Origin: CALKCV01 sp964609515
GTDB lineage: Bacteria; Cyanobacteriota; Cyanobacteriia; Cyanobacteriales; Microcoleaceae
Length of the DNA: 39,690 nucleotides
Direction of reading: 5' to 3'
Assembly (NCBI GenBank): GCA_964609515.1
Contig: CAZSTZ010000030.1
Coordinates: forward strand, 1-39,690
Both the position numbers and the translations under genes were made by a program. Under the pieces are notes generated by a model that was not told the DNA's origin, did not search any database, and saw only the letters and a list, made by a program, of their open reading frames with translations. Of the stretch, positions 6,555-13,725 are shown piece after piece (position 1 is the stretch's first letter; the number at the start of each line of letters is the position of its first letter).

Positions 6555-7772
6555 CTACCGACTTTTAAAACTTCTCATTTTATCAAAAATGTAACGGGAA
6601 ATCTCGGGGAAAATCTCCTCATCCTGCGCATAAGCGACATCTTCGCCGAAGACTGCCAAAATATAAATAGCGCGGTCGTCCATCGTTCTAATAAAAGCGA
6701 CATCTTGACGGGATTTAGAAGTATAACCGACCTTAGAACCGAAATAAATATTAGTAGGTAAAGACTCCCCGAGAAAACCTTTAATACCGTTACTGGGGTC
6801 GTTTCTCCAGGCTTTCGGGTCTAAATCTCTCGTTAGCAAATAAGCCATTCTGGTACTGTATTTAGTAGAAATCGCTTGTCGGGTGTAAATTTCGTACATT
6901 AATCTGGCAGTTTGGTCGGTGGAAACTTGATTTTTTAAAAACTTGTCCGAGTCGTCTCGGAGTTGCACGTCGCGACCGACTGGTCCTTGGTGTTTCAAAT
7001 AATAAATAGGATAATTTTTGGTACTCAATACGATGTTGTCGTAACCGGCTGCTTGGAAAAAATGGTTGATGCTTTTGCGTTTTTCCAGCCAGTTTTCTAA
7101 CTCTTCTCCTTCTAAAGTTCGCCCCGATTTAGTATCGGTTATTGCATCCAAAAGGCGACTGGCGGCATCGTTATTAGAAATTTCAATAGTTTGTTTTAAG
7201 TCGTTATGAAATGCCGATTCATTTTTAACAATTCCTTCCTCCACGGCACCGTAAAAACCTACCATCCAAAATAATTTAGCGACGCTGGCAGGATACCTCA
7301 TTTCCTGGTTTTTATAACCGGCAAATTTATGAGTTTTTTGGCTGCTGACATCTACTAAACTAATCGATAAAGCTTCCGTTGGCAGTCCTTTACGCCGGGC
7401 AATATCGACAGCTTCGTTGACAATTCCTTGTAGTTGATAGCTATAAACTTGATTGGGCAGGTGGCGGATGTTATAGACAAATCCTAAGTCTTCTTGGACT
7501 GCTGGAGGAGGAAGATAAGCGGGAGATAAAGAAGGACTGGGAGTAATGACGGGAGGTTCTGGAGAACGGCGATTTCTAAAGGGTAAAGTTGCAGTCCAAC
7601 TAATACTAATTAGGACAAGAGTTAATAATAAGATATTGCGATATTTTAAACGAGAAAGTAAAGTAGTTTTTCGAGTACGCAGTTTAACCGGATGCCGTTT
7701 AACGATACGTCGCTTGATGGGGCGTCGGGTTGGTTGGCGAGGAATTTGATAGGGTGGGTTTTGTAAGTGCAT
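6555..7772 (-). CDS. membrane-anchored class A beta-lactamase-like serine hydrolase
   Basis: Predicted penicillin-recognising serine hydrolase with an N-terminal membrane anchor. From an ATG at 7772 the 405-residue protein has a very basic cytoplasmic segment (residues 10-45), one membrane helix (about 46-64), a Pro-rich linker (70-92) and the hydrolase domain. Catalytic motifs are S163-V-A-K166, S199-N-N201 (SDN-type) and K347-V-G (KTG-type, Thr replaced by Val). The frame continues upstream but translates only CCCATTCCC repeats, so 7772 was preferred although no ribosome site is visible. It could be a peptidoglycan DD-peptidase-like enzyme or a non-canonical beta-lactamase; the altered KTG motif argues against assuming antibiotic resistance. 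Confidence 0.82.
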   Translation of the reverse strand: MHLQNPPYQIPRQPTRRPIKRRIVKRHPVKLRTRKTTLLSRLKYRNILLLTLVLISISWTATLPFRNRRSPEPPVITPSPSLSPAYLPPPAVQEDLGFVYNIRHLPNQVYSYQLQGIVNEAVDIARRKGLPTEALSISLVDVSSQKTHKFAGYKNQEMRYPASVAKLFWMVGFYGAVEEGIVKNESAFHNDLKQTIEISNNDAASRLLDAITDTKSGRTLEGEELENWLEKRKSINHFFQAAGYDNIVLSTKNYPIYYLKHQGPVGRDVQLRDDSDKFLKNQVSTDQTARLMYEIYTRQAISTKYSTRMAYLLTRDLDPKAWRNDPSNGIKGFLGESLPTNIYFGSKVGYTSKSRQDVAFIRTMDDRAIYILAVFGEDVAYAQDEEIFPEISRYIFDKMRSFKSR

Positions 7773-8008
7773 TTTTTGGGAATTAGGGAATGGGGAATTG
7801 GGAATGGGGAATTGGGAATGGGGAATTGGCCATCGCTTGATGTCCAATTTTTATCCGGCCATTGTCTTTGGGATAATTGGGACTAATGGGGTTGGGCGAT
7901 CGCCTCAACCATCGGCCCCCAAATTGAGGTAAATTTTACCATCGGTCGGTTAGTTGAGCGTTTGTTTTCCAGAAATTGCTTTAAAGACATCCAAATAAAT
8001 AATTCCCC

Positions 8009-8157
8009 TGTAGGTTGGGTGGAGCGAACCTCCACCCAACAATACTATTTTAATGTTTGGAGATTTTGATTTTTGGAAGTCCCTAAAGACATCCAAAGGT
8101 TAAATTTTCCTAAAAGTAGGATTGTTGGGTTCCACTTCGTTCCACCCAACCTACAAG
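8009..8157. repeat. GTTGGGTGGA repeat pair in a 431-base spacer
   Basis: The spacer 7773-8203 holds CCCATTCCC-type repeats (7775-7830), a HIP1 site and two copies of the TGTAGGTTGGGTGGAACGAA family: 8009-8041, itself nearly palindromic, and 8122-8157 in the opposite direction. The same family recurs at 11033-11218. No gene is seen here. Confidence 0.7.
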
Positions 8158-8203
8158 CTCAATTGTTAATTGTTCGTTAACAATTAGCAATAACCAAATT
8201 TCT

Positions 8204-9769
8204 TTAAATTATCCGAGAAGAAGCAATTTTCCACTTGCCATCGACAAACTGTAAATTGTAAAGCACTTTTATCGTACTTTTTCCTCCTCGTCGATCGTTC
8301 AGCTTGCCGTCTTGATAAAATTGGTAATCTTCGGTAACTGTTACTGTAATTTCTGCGCGATCGCCACTAACCCAAAATCCATTTACTTCCTCGATGACTT
8401 GGGTTCCATATTTATAATAGGCATTATTATTTTGCAGCCAATCGAGAGAACGTTTTGCAATTTCTTCGTATTGAGAACCCGCTGTTAACTTATTAGCTAA
8501 TTCCACATCGTAAGGAGGAGCAAAAATACTTTGCTTTGCCTTTAACCAGGAATTAATTAATTGTTTGGCTTCTCTTTGAGAAATAGGAGAAACGGGAATA
8601 ATCGGTTGGGAACTATTTTTAACAGGTAAGGAAGAGGAGGCACCTGGCGGGGCGGGAAAAGTTGCTTGTGGGGGATTTGGGGAAGAAGAAAATAAAGGTT
8701 TTACTAAGAAATTTAAGAGAATGCCAAAGAGAAAAAAACCGCCGACCGTGCCGCTTAAAACTACCGCTTTTGGCTGATTTTTAAACTGTTTAAAAACAGC
8801 CACAATAGCCAAAATAGCCTTTCTTGAGGGAAGACGAAATCCAGTTGTTGGTAATTTTTTAACTGGAGGAGATAAAGTCCCAGAGGAAGTAAACAAAGGA
8901 AGTTCTGGAGGTTTGGCAGTTTCAGTTTTCATAGAGGTTAAAGCTGCCAACATTTCTTCAGCAGAAGAGAAGCGATCGCCTGCATGAGGTTGAATAGTCC
9001 GATTTAAAATAGCGACAAAAGAAGGACTGAGATTACCCGCAAATTGAGTCCAAAGAAGCTCGCCAGTTTCCGAATTTAAAGGCAAATCTTGAGGCAATTT
9101 TCCAGTAAGTAAAAAAATCGCAGTCAACCCCAAACTATATAAATCGCTAGCATAAACAGGTCTGCCGGCCACCTGTTCTATGGGCATAAAACCGGGAGTA
9201 CCAATAGCAATGGAAGGGCGAATTTTTCCTGGTTCTCTTGCAGTTTCCATCGATTCTTTAACCGCGCCAAAATCAATTAAAACGGGTAAATTATCTGTGG
9301 CGCGTAAAATAATATTGTCGGGTTTAATATCCCGATGAATCATGCCCCGGCCATGTATGTAATCGATAACGGGCAGCAAATCGACTAAAATTTGCTTCGC
9401 AGAGTTCTCGTTGAGAGGTCCAGAATTTTTGACCTTTTCGGCCAAGGTTTCTCCCTCAATCCATTCTTGGACGAGATAAAATTGGCCCTTCTCGTCGCTA
9501 ACATAAGCGTAAAGTCGGGGAATTTGATTGTGATTTTCTCCCAAACTTTCCAAGATGGCCGCTTCCCGCTGGAAACGTTCTTTTACTGCTTGGTAGAGTC
9601 GCGGGTTGTTGGTAGTAGATTTGAGTTGTTTGATGACGCAGTAGCGGCCCGAAGGCATCTGGGTATCTCGCCCCAGAGAAGTTTCGCCAAAACCGCCGCT
9701 GCTGATGGCCTTGATGACTCGATAGCGGTTGTTTAAAACGGTGGGGGTTTGAGGGGAGGTTTTACCCAT
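8204..9769 (-). CDS. Ser/Thr protein kinase with C-terminal IMS-like domain
   Basis: A eukaryotic-type membrane protein kinase. From the ATG at 9769 (521 aa) it has the Gly-rich loop SSGGFGET (23-30), catalytic Lys47 in CVIKQL, the HRDIKPDN loop (145-152), DFG (166-168) and activation segment GTPGFMPIEQ. A membrane helix lies at about 334-356, followed by a Ser/Pro linker and a C-terminal domain (about 410-521) resembling the ARC6-IMS-like (DUF4101) domain found at the end of several cyanobacterial kinases, which may sense a ligand outside the membrane. A GTG at 9790 would add seven residues. It is divergent from the amidase-like gene with only 51 bases between the two starts, so the two probably share a regulatory region. 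Confidence 0.9.
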   Translation of the reverse strand: MGKTSPQTPTVLNNRYRVIKAISSGGFGETSLGRDTQMPSGRYCVIKQLKSTTNNPRLYQAVKERFQREAAILESLGENHNQIPRLYAYVSDEKGQFYLVQEWIEGETLAEKVKNSGPLNENSAKQILVDLLPVIDYIHGRGMIHRDIKPDNIILRATDNLPVLIDFGAVKESMETAREPGKIRPSIAIGTPGFMPIEQVAGRPVYASDLYSLGLTAIFLLTGKLPQDLPLNSETGELLWTQFAGNLSPSFVAILNRTIQPHAGDRFSSAEEMLAALTSMKTETAKPPELPLFTSSGTLSPPVKKLPTTGFRLPSRKAILAIVAVFKQFKNQPKAVVLSGTVGGFFLFGILLNFLVKPLFSSSPNPPQATFPAPPGASSSLPVKNSSQPIIPVSPISQREAKQLINSWLKAKQSIFAPPYDVELANKLTAGSQYEEIAKRSLDWLQNNNAYYKYGTQVIEEVNGFWVSGDRAEITVTVTEDYQFYQDGKLNDRRGGKSTIKVLYNLQFVDGKWKIASSRII

Positions 9770-9820
9770 TTTTTTACTTTTAAAATACACGGTTGTTTAA
9801 AGCTTAATTAACGATTAAAG

Positions 9821-10969
9821 ATGAAAAGATTTTTTGGTTTAACGGTTTTCGGATTGGCGATCGCCGGGGCGTGGTGTGCCCGGGCAAATGCTGCTTCTTA
9901 TCAGATTAACACTTACGCCAACCCTCGGCCATCTCGTATCTCAGAAACCCGGTTTTTCCAAAAAACCGGGTTTCTCGATCGCTTCTCTGATACCCCCGTC
10001 TTGGGACAAGTTGCTTCCCCGGAAGATGGGGAGGTTTCCGACGGCCAACCGACGCCCACTCTGGAGGAGTTGTTAAAAAACTGGGGAAATAAAGAGGAGG
10101 AAAATTCCGAAGGGGAAGAAATAATTCCTAATAACGAACCTGCCCCAGAGATAGAAGAGGAACCTAGTTCCAAAAAACAAGTACCAGAGATAGAAGAGCA
10201 TCCTCGTTTTAGTTCGGTTATGGAGTACGCGGTGGAGGAGAAATTATCCGGGCGATCGATGCCGGCAATTATGCAGGCGATCGCCGATTATTTTCTGGGA
10301 TATCCTTATCAAGCGAATTTGTTAGACCGAAATAACGAAGAAAAATTGGTAATTACTCTGGATGGGTTTGATTGCGTGTTGTTTGTAGAAACGGTATTAG
10401 CGATCGCTCGCGGCATCGCAGTCGAAGATTATTCTTATGCTACTTTTACTGAAAATCTCAGCGAACAGCGTTACTGGAAGGGCGAACGAGATGGTTATTG
10501 CAGCCGCTTGCATTATTTCTCCGAGTGGATTAGCGATAACGATAAGCGCGGCATCGTCGAAAATATTGCTAGGGATTTAGGGGGGGTGCGAATCAATAAA
10601 ACCCTTGATTTTATGAGCCGGCATCGGTCGAGTTACCCGCCAATGGCTAACAACGATGCCAATTATCAATGCATCGTCAATATGGAAGATAGCATCAGTC
10701 GGTTAAAAATCGATTATATCCCCTACTACGCTATTAGGAACGTTTACGCGCAACTACAACCGGGAGACATTGTGGCGGTGGCGACGGAAATTGAGGGACT
10801 GGACGTGACTCATACGGGTTTAGTTTACCGGCTGCCAGATGGGAATATTGGTTTAATTCACGCTTCCCCCGCCGGTCAAGTTACCATTGCTAGGGATTTG
10901 CATAATTATATCTGGAACGTGGAAAGTGCCATTGGCATTTTAGTGGCGCGACCTGCGGATCCTCGTTAG
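9821..10969 (+). CDS. exported DUF1460 (N-acetylmuramoyl-L-alanine amidase-like) protein
   Basis: Predicted cell-wall hydrolase of the NlpC/P60-related DUF1460 family, exported by a signal peptide (residues 1-24, ending ARANA). The catalytic Cys is probably C185 in DGFDCVLFVE and the His is H331 in VTHTGLVY; LQPGDIVAV (311-319) is also typical. Between signal and domain lies a long acidic, low-complexity linker (60-127) with EIEEEP and EIEEHP repeats. Residues 39-54 (RISETRFFQKTGFLDR) are the translation of a complete palindromic repeat (copy 3) and are not part of the family. Substrate specificity is unknown. It neighbours other peptidoglycan-related genes. Confidence 0.85.
   Translation: MKRFFGLTVFGLAIAGAWCARANAASYQINTYANPRPSRISETRFFQKTGFLDRFSDTPVLGQVASPEDGEVSDGQPTPTLEELLKNWGNKEEENSEGEEIIPNNEPAPEIEEEPSSKKQVPEIEEHPRFSSVMEYAVEEKLSGRSMPAIMQAIADYFLGYPYQANLLDRNNEEKLVITLDGFDCVLFVETVLAIARGIAVEDYSYATFTENLSEQRYWKGERDGYCSRLHYFSEWISDNDKRGIVENIARDLGGVRINKTLDFMSRHRSSYPPMANNDANYQCIVNMEDSISRLKIDYIPYYAIRNVYAQLQPGDIVAVATEIEGLDVTHTGLVYRLPDGNIGLIHASPAGQVTIARDLHNYIWNVESAIGILVARPADPR
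9943..9975 (+). repeat. palindromic repeat, copy 3, inside a coding sequence
   Basis: AGAAACCCGGTTTTTCC then AAAAAACCGGGTTTCT, with the family's GTATCTC on the left and CGATCG on the right. It lies wholly inside the DUF1460 gene and keeps the frame open. It encodes part of the linker just after the signal peptide. Confidence 0.9.
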
Positions 10970-11032
10970 TTCGTAGTAATCACTTTAGCGATAAAAAAGT
11001 GTTCCGCACTCGTTAGAGAAAAGTATTCTCAT

Positions 11033-11218
11033 TGTGTTGGGTGGAGGTTCGCGCGCGCCCAACCTACAAGAAAAGAGGGTATTGTTCTAACAATACCTTC
11101 GCCAAAACGAAAAATGCCTTAATTTGTAGGTTGGGTGGAACGAAGACCGAACCCAACTTTTGTGTTGGGTGGAGGTTCGCGCGCGCCCAACCTACAAGAA
11201 AAGAGGGTATTGTTCTAA
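11033..11218. repeat. 58-bp direct repeats with GCGCGCGCCC, plus one related copy
   Basis: The segments 11033-11090 and 11161-11218 are identical over about 58 bases (TGTGTTGGGTGGAGGTTCGC at the start, GAGGGTATTGTTCTAA at the end). Between them, 11126-11159 is an inverse copy of the same GTTGGGTGGA family. Just before, 10970-11003 carries a TTCGTAGTAATC repeat also found at 18410-18475. The spacer 10970-11262 is therefore filled with repeats and holds no gene. Confidence 0.85.
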
Positions 11219-11251
11219 GAAACCCGGTTTTTACAGAAATTCCGGGTTTCT
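11218..11251. repeat. palindromic repeat, copy 4
   Basis: AGAAACCCGGTTTTTAC then AGAAATTCCGGGTTTCT, followed by TGACCG. It belongs to the subtype with core TTTTTACAGAAATT. It lies 12 bases beyond the stop codon of the convergent PBP4-like gene and could serve as a hairpin at its 3' end. Confidence 0.85.
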
Positions 11252-11262
11252 TGACCGGCGTA

Positions 11263-12615
11263 CTATAAACTGGAAACCTCGCTGCTGGAAGTTTTGCGAC
11301 TTCTGGCGGGCAAGGGGGTTAATTCTGGGGGTAAATTGGAGACGTAACCCCAGTCTTGTAACAAAGTATTGAGTAAAGCTTCTTGGCGATCGCGCAATTC
11401 GCTAACGTTGCTTCCTTTGTTCAAGATAGCAAACCAAACGATACCTTTATCCCGAGTAGGTAAAGCCCCTGCTAAAGCGCTAACATAATTTAAAGTTCCC
11501 GACTTAACTACAGATAATTTAGGCAGCATTTCTCGGGGTTCCAAAATTCCTTCATCTTTGCCGACAATAGTAAAGACATCTCCAACGGTCATATTATAGG
11601 GTTGAAGGAGGCGATCGATTGCTAAAAACATTCCCGTAGCTGCCCGGGGAGAAATGCGATTTTCTTCTCCCAAACCGGAACCATTTATTAATTGAATTTC
11701 ACTGGGAGAAACTCCTACAATTTTAGCTGCTTTTTGGGCGACTATTTGAGGACCGCCGACGGCATTTGCTAGCATATCCGCCATCAGATTATTGCTGTAT
11801 TGATTCATCTTTTTAACCAGTTCTGCTAGGGGAAAAGATGAATGTTCGATTAAAGGTTTGAGATTCTGAGGAGTGGCAGGTAAAAATTGAACCGAACCGT
11901 TAATTACTACTTGCGGGCGAGGAGTTCCTGGGGGCAAAGTTTGGTATTGAATAGCTGCTTCTTGCGGCCAATTTTGACTGTTTAGAGCTTGTTTGAAAAA
12001 GTGGCCCGCTGCGACGGGGTTAGCTTCAAAGTTCATGTAAAACTTGTCCGTTATTATTAAGTTTCCGGTTACTTGTTGGATGCCTATTTGGTTGAGGAGA
12101 TTGCCAATAGCGATCGCCTCTTCCCAAACAAATAACGGGTCTTCTCCTCCCTCAATAACTAAATCTCCTTTTAAAACCCCATTTTCGATATTGCCCCTAG
12201 CACTAATTAAGGTAATAAATTGATGGTCGGGACCGAAATTTTCCAGGGCGACTAGGGAAGTTGCAACTTTAGTAAGAGAAGCTGCCGGCAGGGGAATTGT
12301 GCCTTGATGGTTGGCTAAAAGGGTATCGCCAGATTGGATCCAGATTCCTTGATTTTGAGAAGAAAAACCATTGGCGGTTAATCTATTAAGATAGGTTTTA
12401 ACTTCGGCAGCGGTCGGCGTTTCTGGATTAGTTGGAGAAACTATTAAGGGTTTTTTGGGGACGTTTATCGAGACTTCGGCAGAAGGTTTTGTTGTCGGAG
12501 TTGGAGAGGAAGATGAGGTTGTTGTTTGCTGCGGTTCGCCAGATTGACAGCCGGTAATCATTGTTAAGAGAAATAGAGAGATGGTGGTAGTTATTGAGAA
12601 GCTTTTTAGTATCAT
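11263..12615 (-). CDS. D-alanyl-D-alanine carboxypeptidase/endopeptidase lipoprotein (PBP4-type, S13)
   Basis: Penicillin-binding protein of the low-molecular-mass S13 (DacB/PBP4) family, which trims or cuts peptidoglycan cross-links in the periplasm. The 450-residue protein starts with a lipoprotein signal with lipobox ITG-C23, followed by a Ser/Thr/Pro linker (30-65). The active-site triad is clear: S113-L-T-K116, S274-N-N276 and K371-S-G-T. The insert between the first and second motifs is characteristic of S13 enzymes. Its length is normal, so it appears intact. Lipid anchoring rather than free export is a small variation on the E. coli type. It lies near the DUF1460 and beta-lactamase-like genes, giving a loose cell-wall cluster. 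Confidence 0.9.
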   Translation of the reverse strand: MILKSFSITTTISLFLLTMITGCQSGEPQQTTTSSSSPTPTTKPSAEVSINVPKKPLIVSPTNPETPTAAEVKTYLNRLTANGFSSQNQGIWIQSGDTLLANHQGTIPLPAASLTKVATSLVALENFGPDHQFITLISARGNIENGVLKGDLVIEGGEDPLFVWEEAIAIGNLLNQIGIQQVTGNLIITDKFYMNFEANPVAAGHFFKQALNSQNWPQEAAIQYQTLPPGTPRPQVVINGSVQFLPATPQNLKPLIEHSSFPLAELVKKMNQYSNNLMADMLANAVGGPQIVAQKAAKIVGVSPSEIQLINGSGLGEENRISPRAATGMFLAIDRLLQPYNMTVGDVFTIVGKDEGILEPREMLPKLSVVKSGTLNYVSALAGALPTRDKGIVWFAILNKGSNVSELRDRQEALLNTLLQDWGYVSNLPPELTPLPARSRKTSSSEVSSL

Positions 12616-12672
12616 ATTTGTTTTTGGGAAATAGGGAATGGGGAATAGGTAATTGGTAAAGAGTGGGGTGGG

Positions 12673-12736
12673 GGCAAAGCATTCGGAAAGAACATTTTAT
12701 GATTTTTATTAAAGTTTGCCGCCAGAATGCTTTGCC
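12673..12736. repeat. inverted-repeat element with GGCAAAGCATTC ends
   Basis: GGCAAAGCATTC (12673-12684) and GAATGCTTTGCC (12725-12736) are perfect inverted repeats around 40 AT-rich bases. It looks like a small mobile or palindromic element. It lies between two convergently placed units in a spacer that also holds CCCATTCCC-type repeats. Confidence 0.65.
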
Positions 12737-12768
12737 TTTACAGTCCTAAATATTGGCGACTTTGAAAC

Positions 12769-13137
12769 TTATCCTAAAGTTAGAACTCCAGCGGGAAAAT
12801 CAACTACTAATCGTCTGGTTTGTAGCCATTGCAAACCCAGAATATTTTCTGGTATTTCATCTCCAGAAATAACTGGAATAGTAAACTCCTCACCATCAAA
12901 AATCACCGTTCCGGCATATAGATCGAAAAACTCTTCTCCTCTTGCTGTTTTCATAATTTGTCTCTGTTTAACTAAAGGCCATTCTAAGGCTTCTATGTCT
13001 TGGGAATCAATTGCCAACCAACCAGTAGTAAAACCGGTATCTAAGAGAACTTCGATGGGAAAAGTTTCTCCGTTAGAGGCGATTAATTCTATTTCAAAAA
13101 ATAGCTCGCCATTTTCGCCAAATTCTCCATAAATCAT
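12769..13137 (-). CDS. retroviral-type (clan AA) aspartic protease-like protein
   Basis: A small protein (122 aa) with one aspartic protease motif, EVLLDTGFTTGWLA, as in retropepsin-like proteases that work as dimers. The downstream ILGLQWLQTRRLVVDFPAG stretch fits the second conserved part of the fold (hydrophobic-hydrophobic-Gly, as in ILG). The start was set at the ATG 13137, because it overlaps the stop of the upstream gene as ATGA; a TTG at 13149 is less likely. The overlap implies co-translation with the 116-residue protein. Its substrate is unknown; an obvious candidate is the partner protein or a host regulator. The family is widespread in cyanobacteria but, to my knowledge, uncharacterised. 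Confidence 0.8.
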   Translation of the reverse strand: MIYGEFGENGELFFEIELIASNGETFPIEVLLDTGFTTGWLAIDSQDIEALEWPLVKQRQIMKTARGEEFFDLYAGTVIFDGEEFTIPVISGDEIPENILGLQWLQTRRLVVDFPAGVLTLG

Positions 13138-13484
13138 ATTAATCCACAAGCCCCTGTTTCATTAATTCGGAAAGTACCAAGCCAAGCATCGGGATGTTTT
13201 TGACGTGCTTTTTCTGTTGCTACTTCATCACTAGGATCGATGAAATAATCTCCGCTGTTTGGTTCGATAATAACGAACCAATTGTAATAGTCTTCAATTA
13301 GTTCGGGTTTTACTCGGTCGAAAACGACGCGACAACGCCGACCAAATGTTTCTCTTTCGGCTTTGCGTCTGGCTATTTCTTCTGGGGGCAAATTGAAGTC
13401 GGGAAAAATTCTGCCCCGACGGGCGGTTCGTTTTTTTGAGGTTTGGGTCATCTTAGGTAATTGGTTTGTGGAACTGCAAGTCAT
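13134..13484 (-). CDS. uncharacterised partner of the aspartic protease
   Basis: I do not recognise a named family. The 116-residue protein has a basic N-terminal third (TSKKRTARRGRIFPDFNLPPEEIARRKAERE) and a compact C-terminal part with the motifs FVIIEPNSGDYFIDPSDEVA and ARQKHPDAWLGTFRINETGACG, which have the look of a conserved domain. No signal peptide or membrane segment is seen. The start is at 13484, with GGGGAAG a few bases upstream; ATG 13451 (MTQTSKKR) is an alternative. Its stop overlaps the protease start by four bases. A basic small protein first and a protease second gives the layout of a toxin-antitoxin-like or regulator-protease pair, but that is inference. Confidence 0.7.
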   Translation of the reverse strand: MTCSSTNQLPKMTQTSKKRTARRGRIFPDFNLPPEEIARRKAERETFGRRCRVVFDRVKPELIEDYYNWFVIIEPNSGDYFIDPSDEVATEKARQKHPDAWLGTFRINETGACGLI

Positions 13485-13640
13485 GGCTTCCCCCTATTAT
13501 ACCTTAAAACGGGATTTAAGCTCGGAAATTTTATAAATATTACAGTTTTTGCCCGGCAGCAAAGACATCTTAATTTTTTCTTTATTTGTCTGGAGGATTC
13601 TATATGCTAGCATGGGTTAAACTATGTTAATCGCCAGGCA

Positions 13641-13684
13641 GGGCAAAATCCCCAATCCCCTCAAGGGATGGATGGTTTTTGCCC
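13641..13684 (+). promoter_or_regulatory. long hairpin in the leader of the FHA-ABC gene
   Basis: GGGCAAAATCCCCAATCCC, loop CTCAA and GGGATGGATGGTTTTTGCCC form a long imperfect stem ending 41 bases before the start codon. There is no T-run directly after it, so a terminator is unlikely; it may be a regulatory leader or a repeat. Confidence 0.5.
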
Positions 13685-13725
13685 GTATTATCAAACAAAT
13701 CTAAAATCTAGAACGGACTAGAAAT

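Noticed and set aside
6342..6761. A 139-residue plus-strand frame
   Set aside because: It runs through the palindrome, the GTGCGCACC tandem repeat and the reverse of the serine hydrolase gene.
6555..7772. Calling the serine hydrolase an antibiotic-resistance beta-lactamase
   Set aside because: The KTG motif is KVG and the protein is anchored behind a long basic tail; a wall-related or unknown hydrolase is safer.
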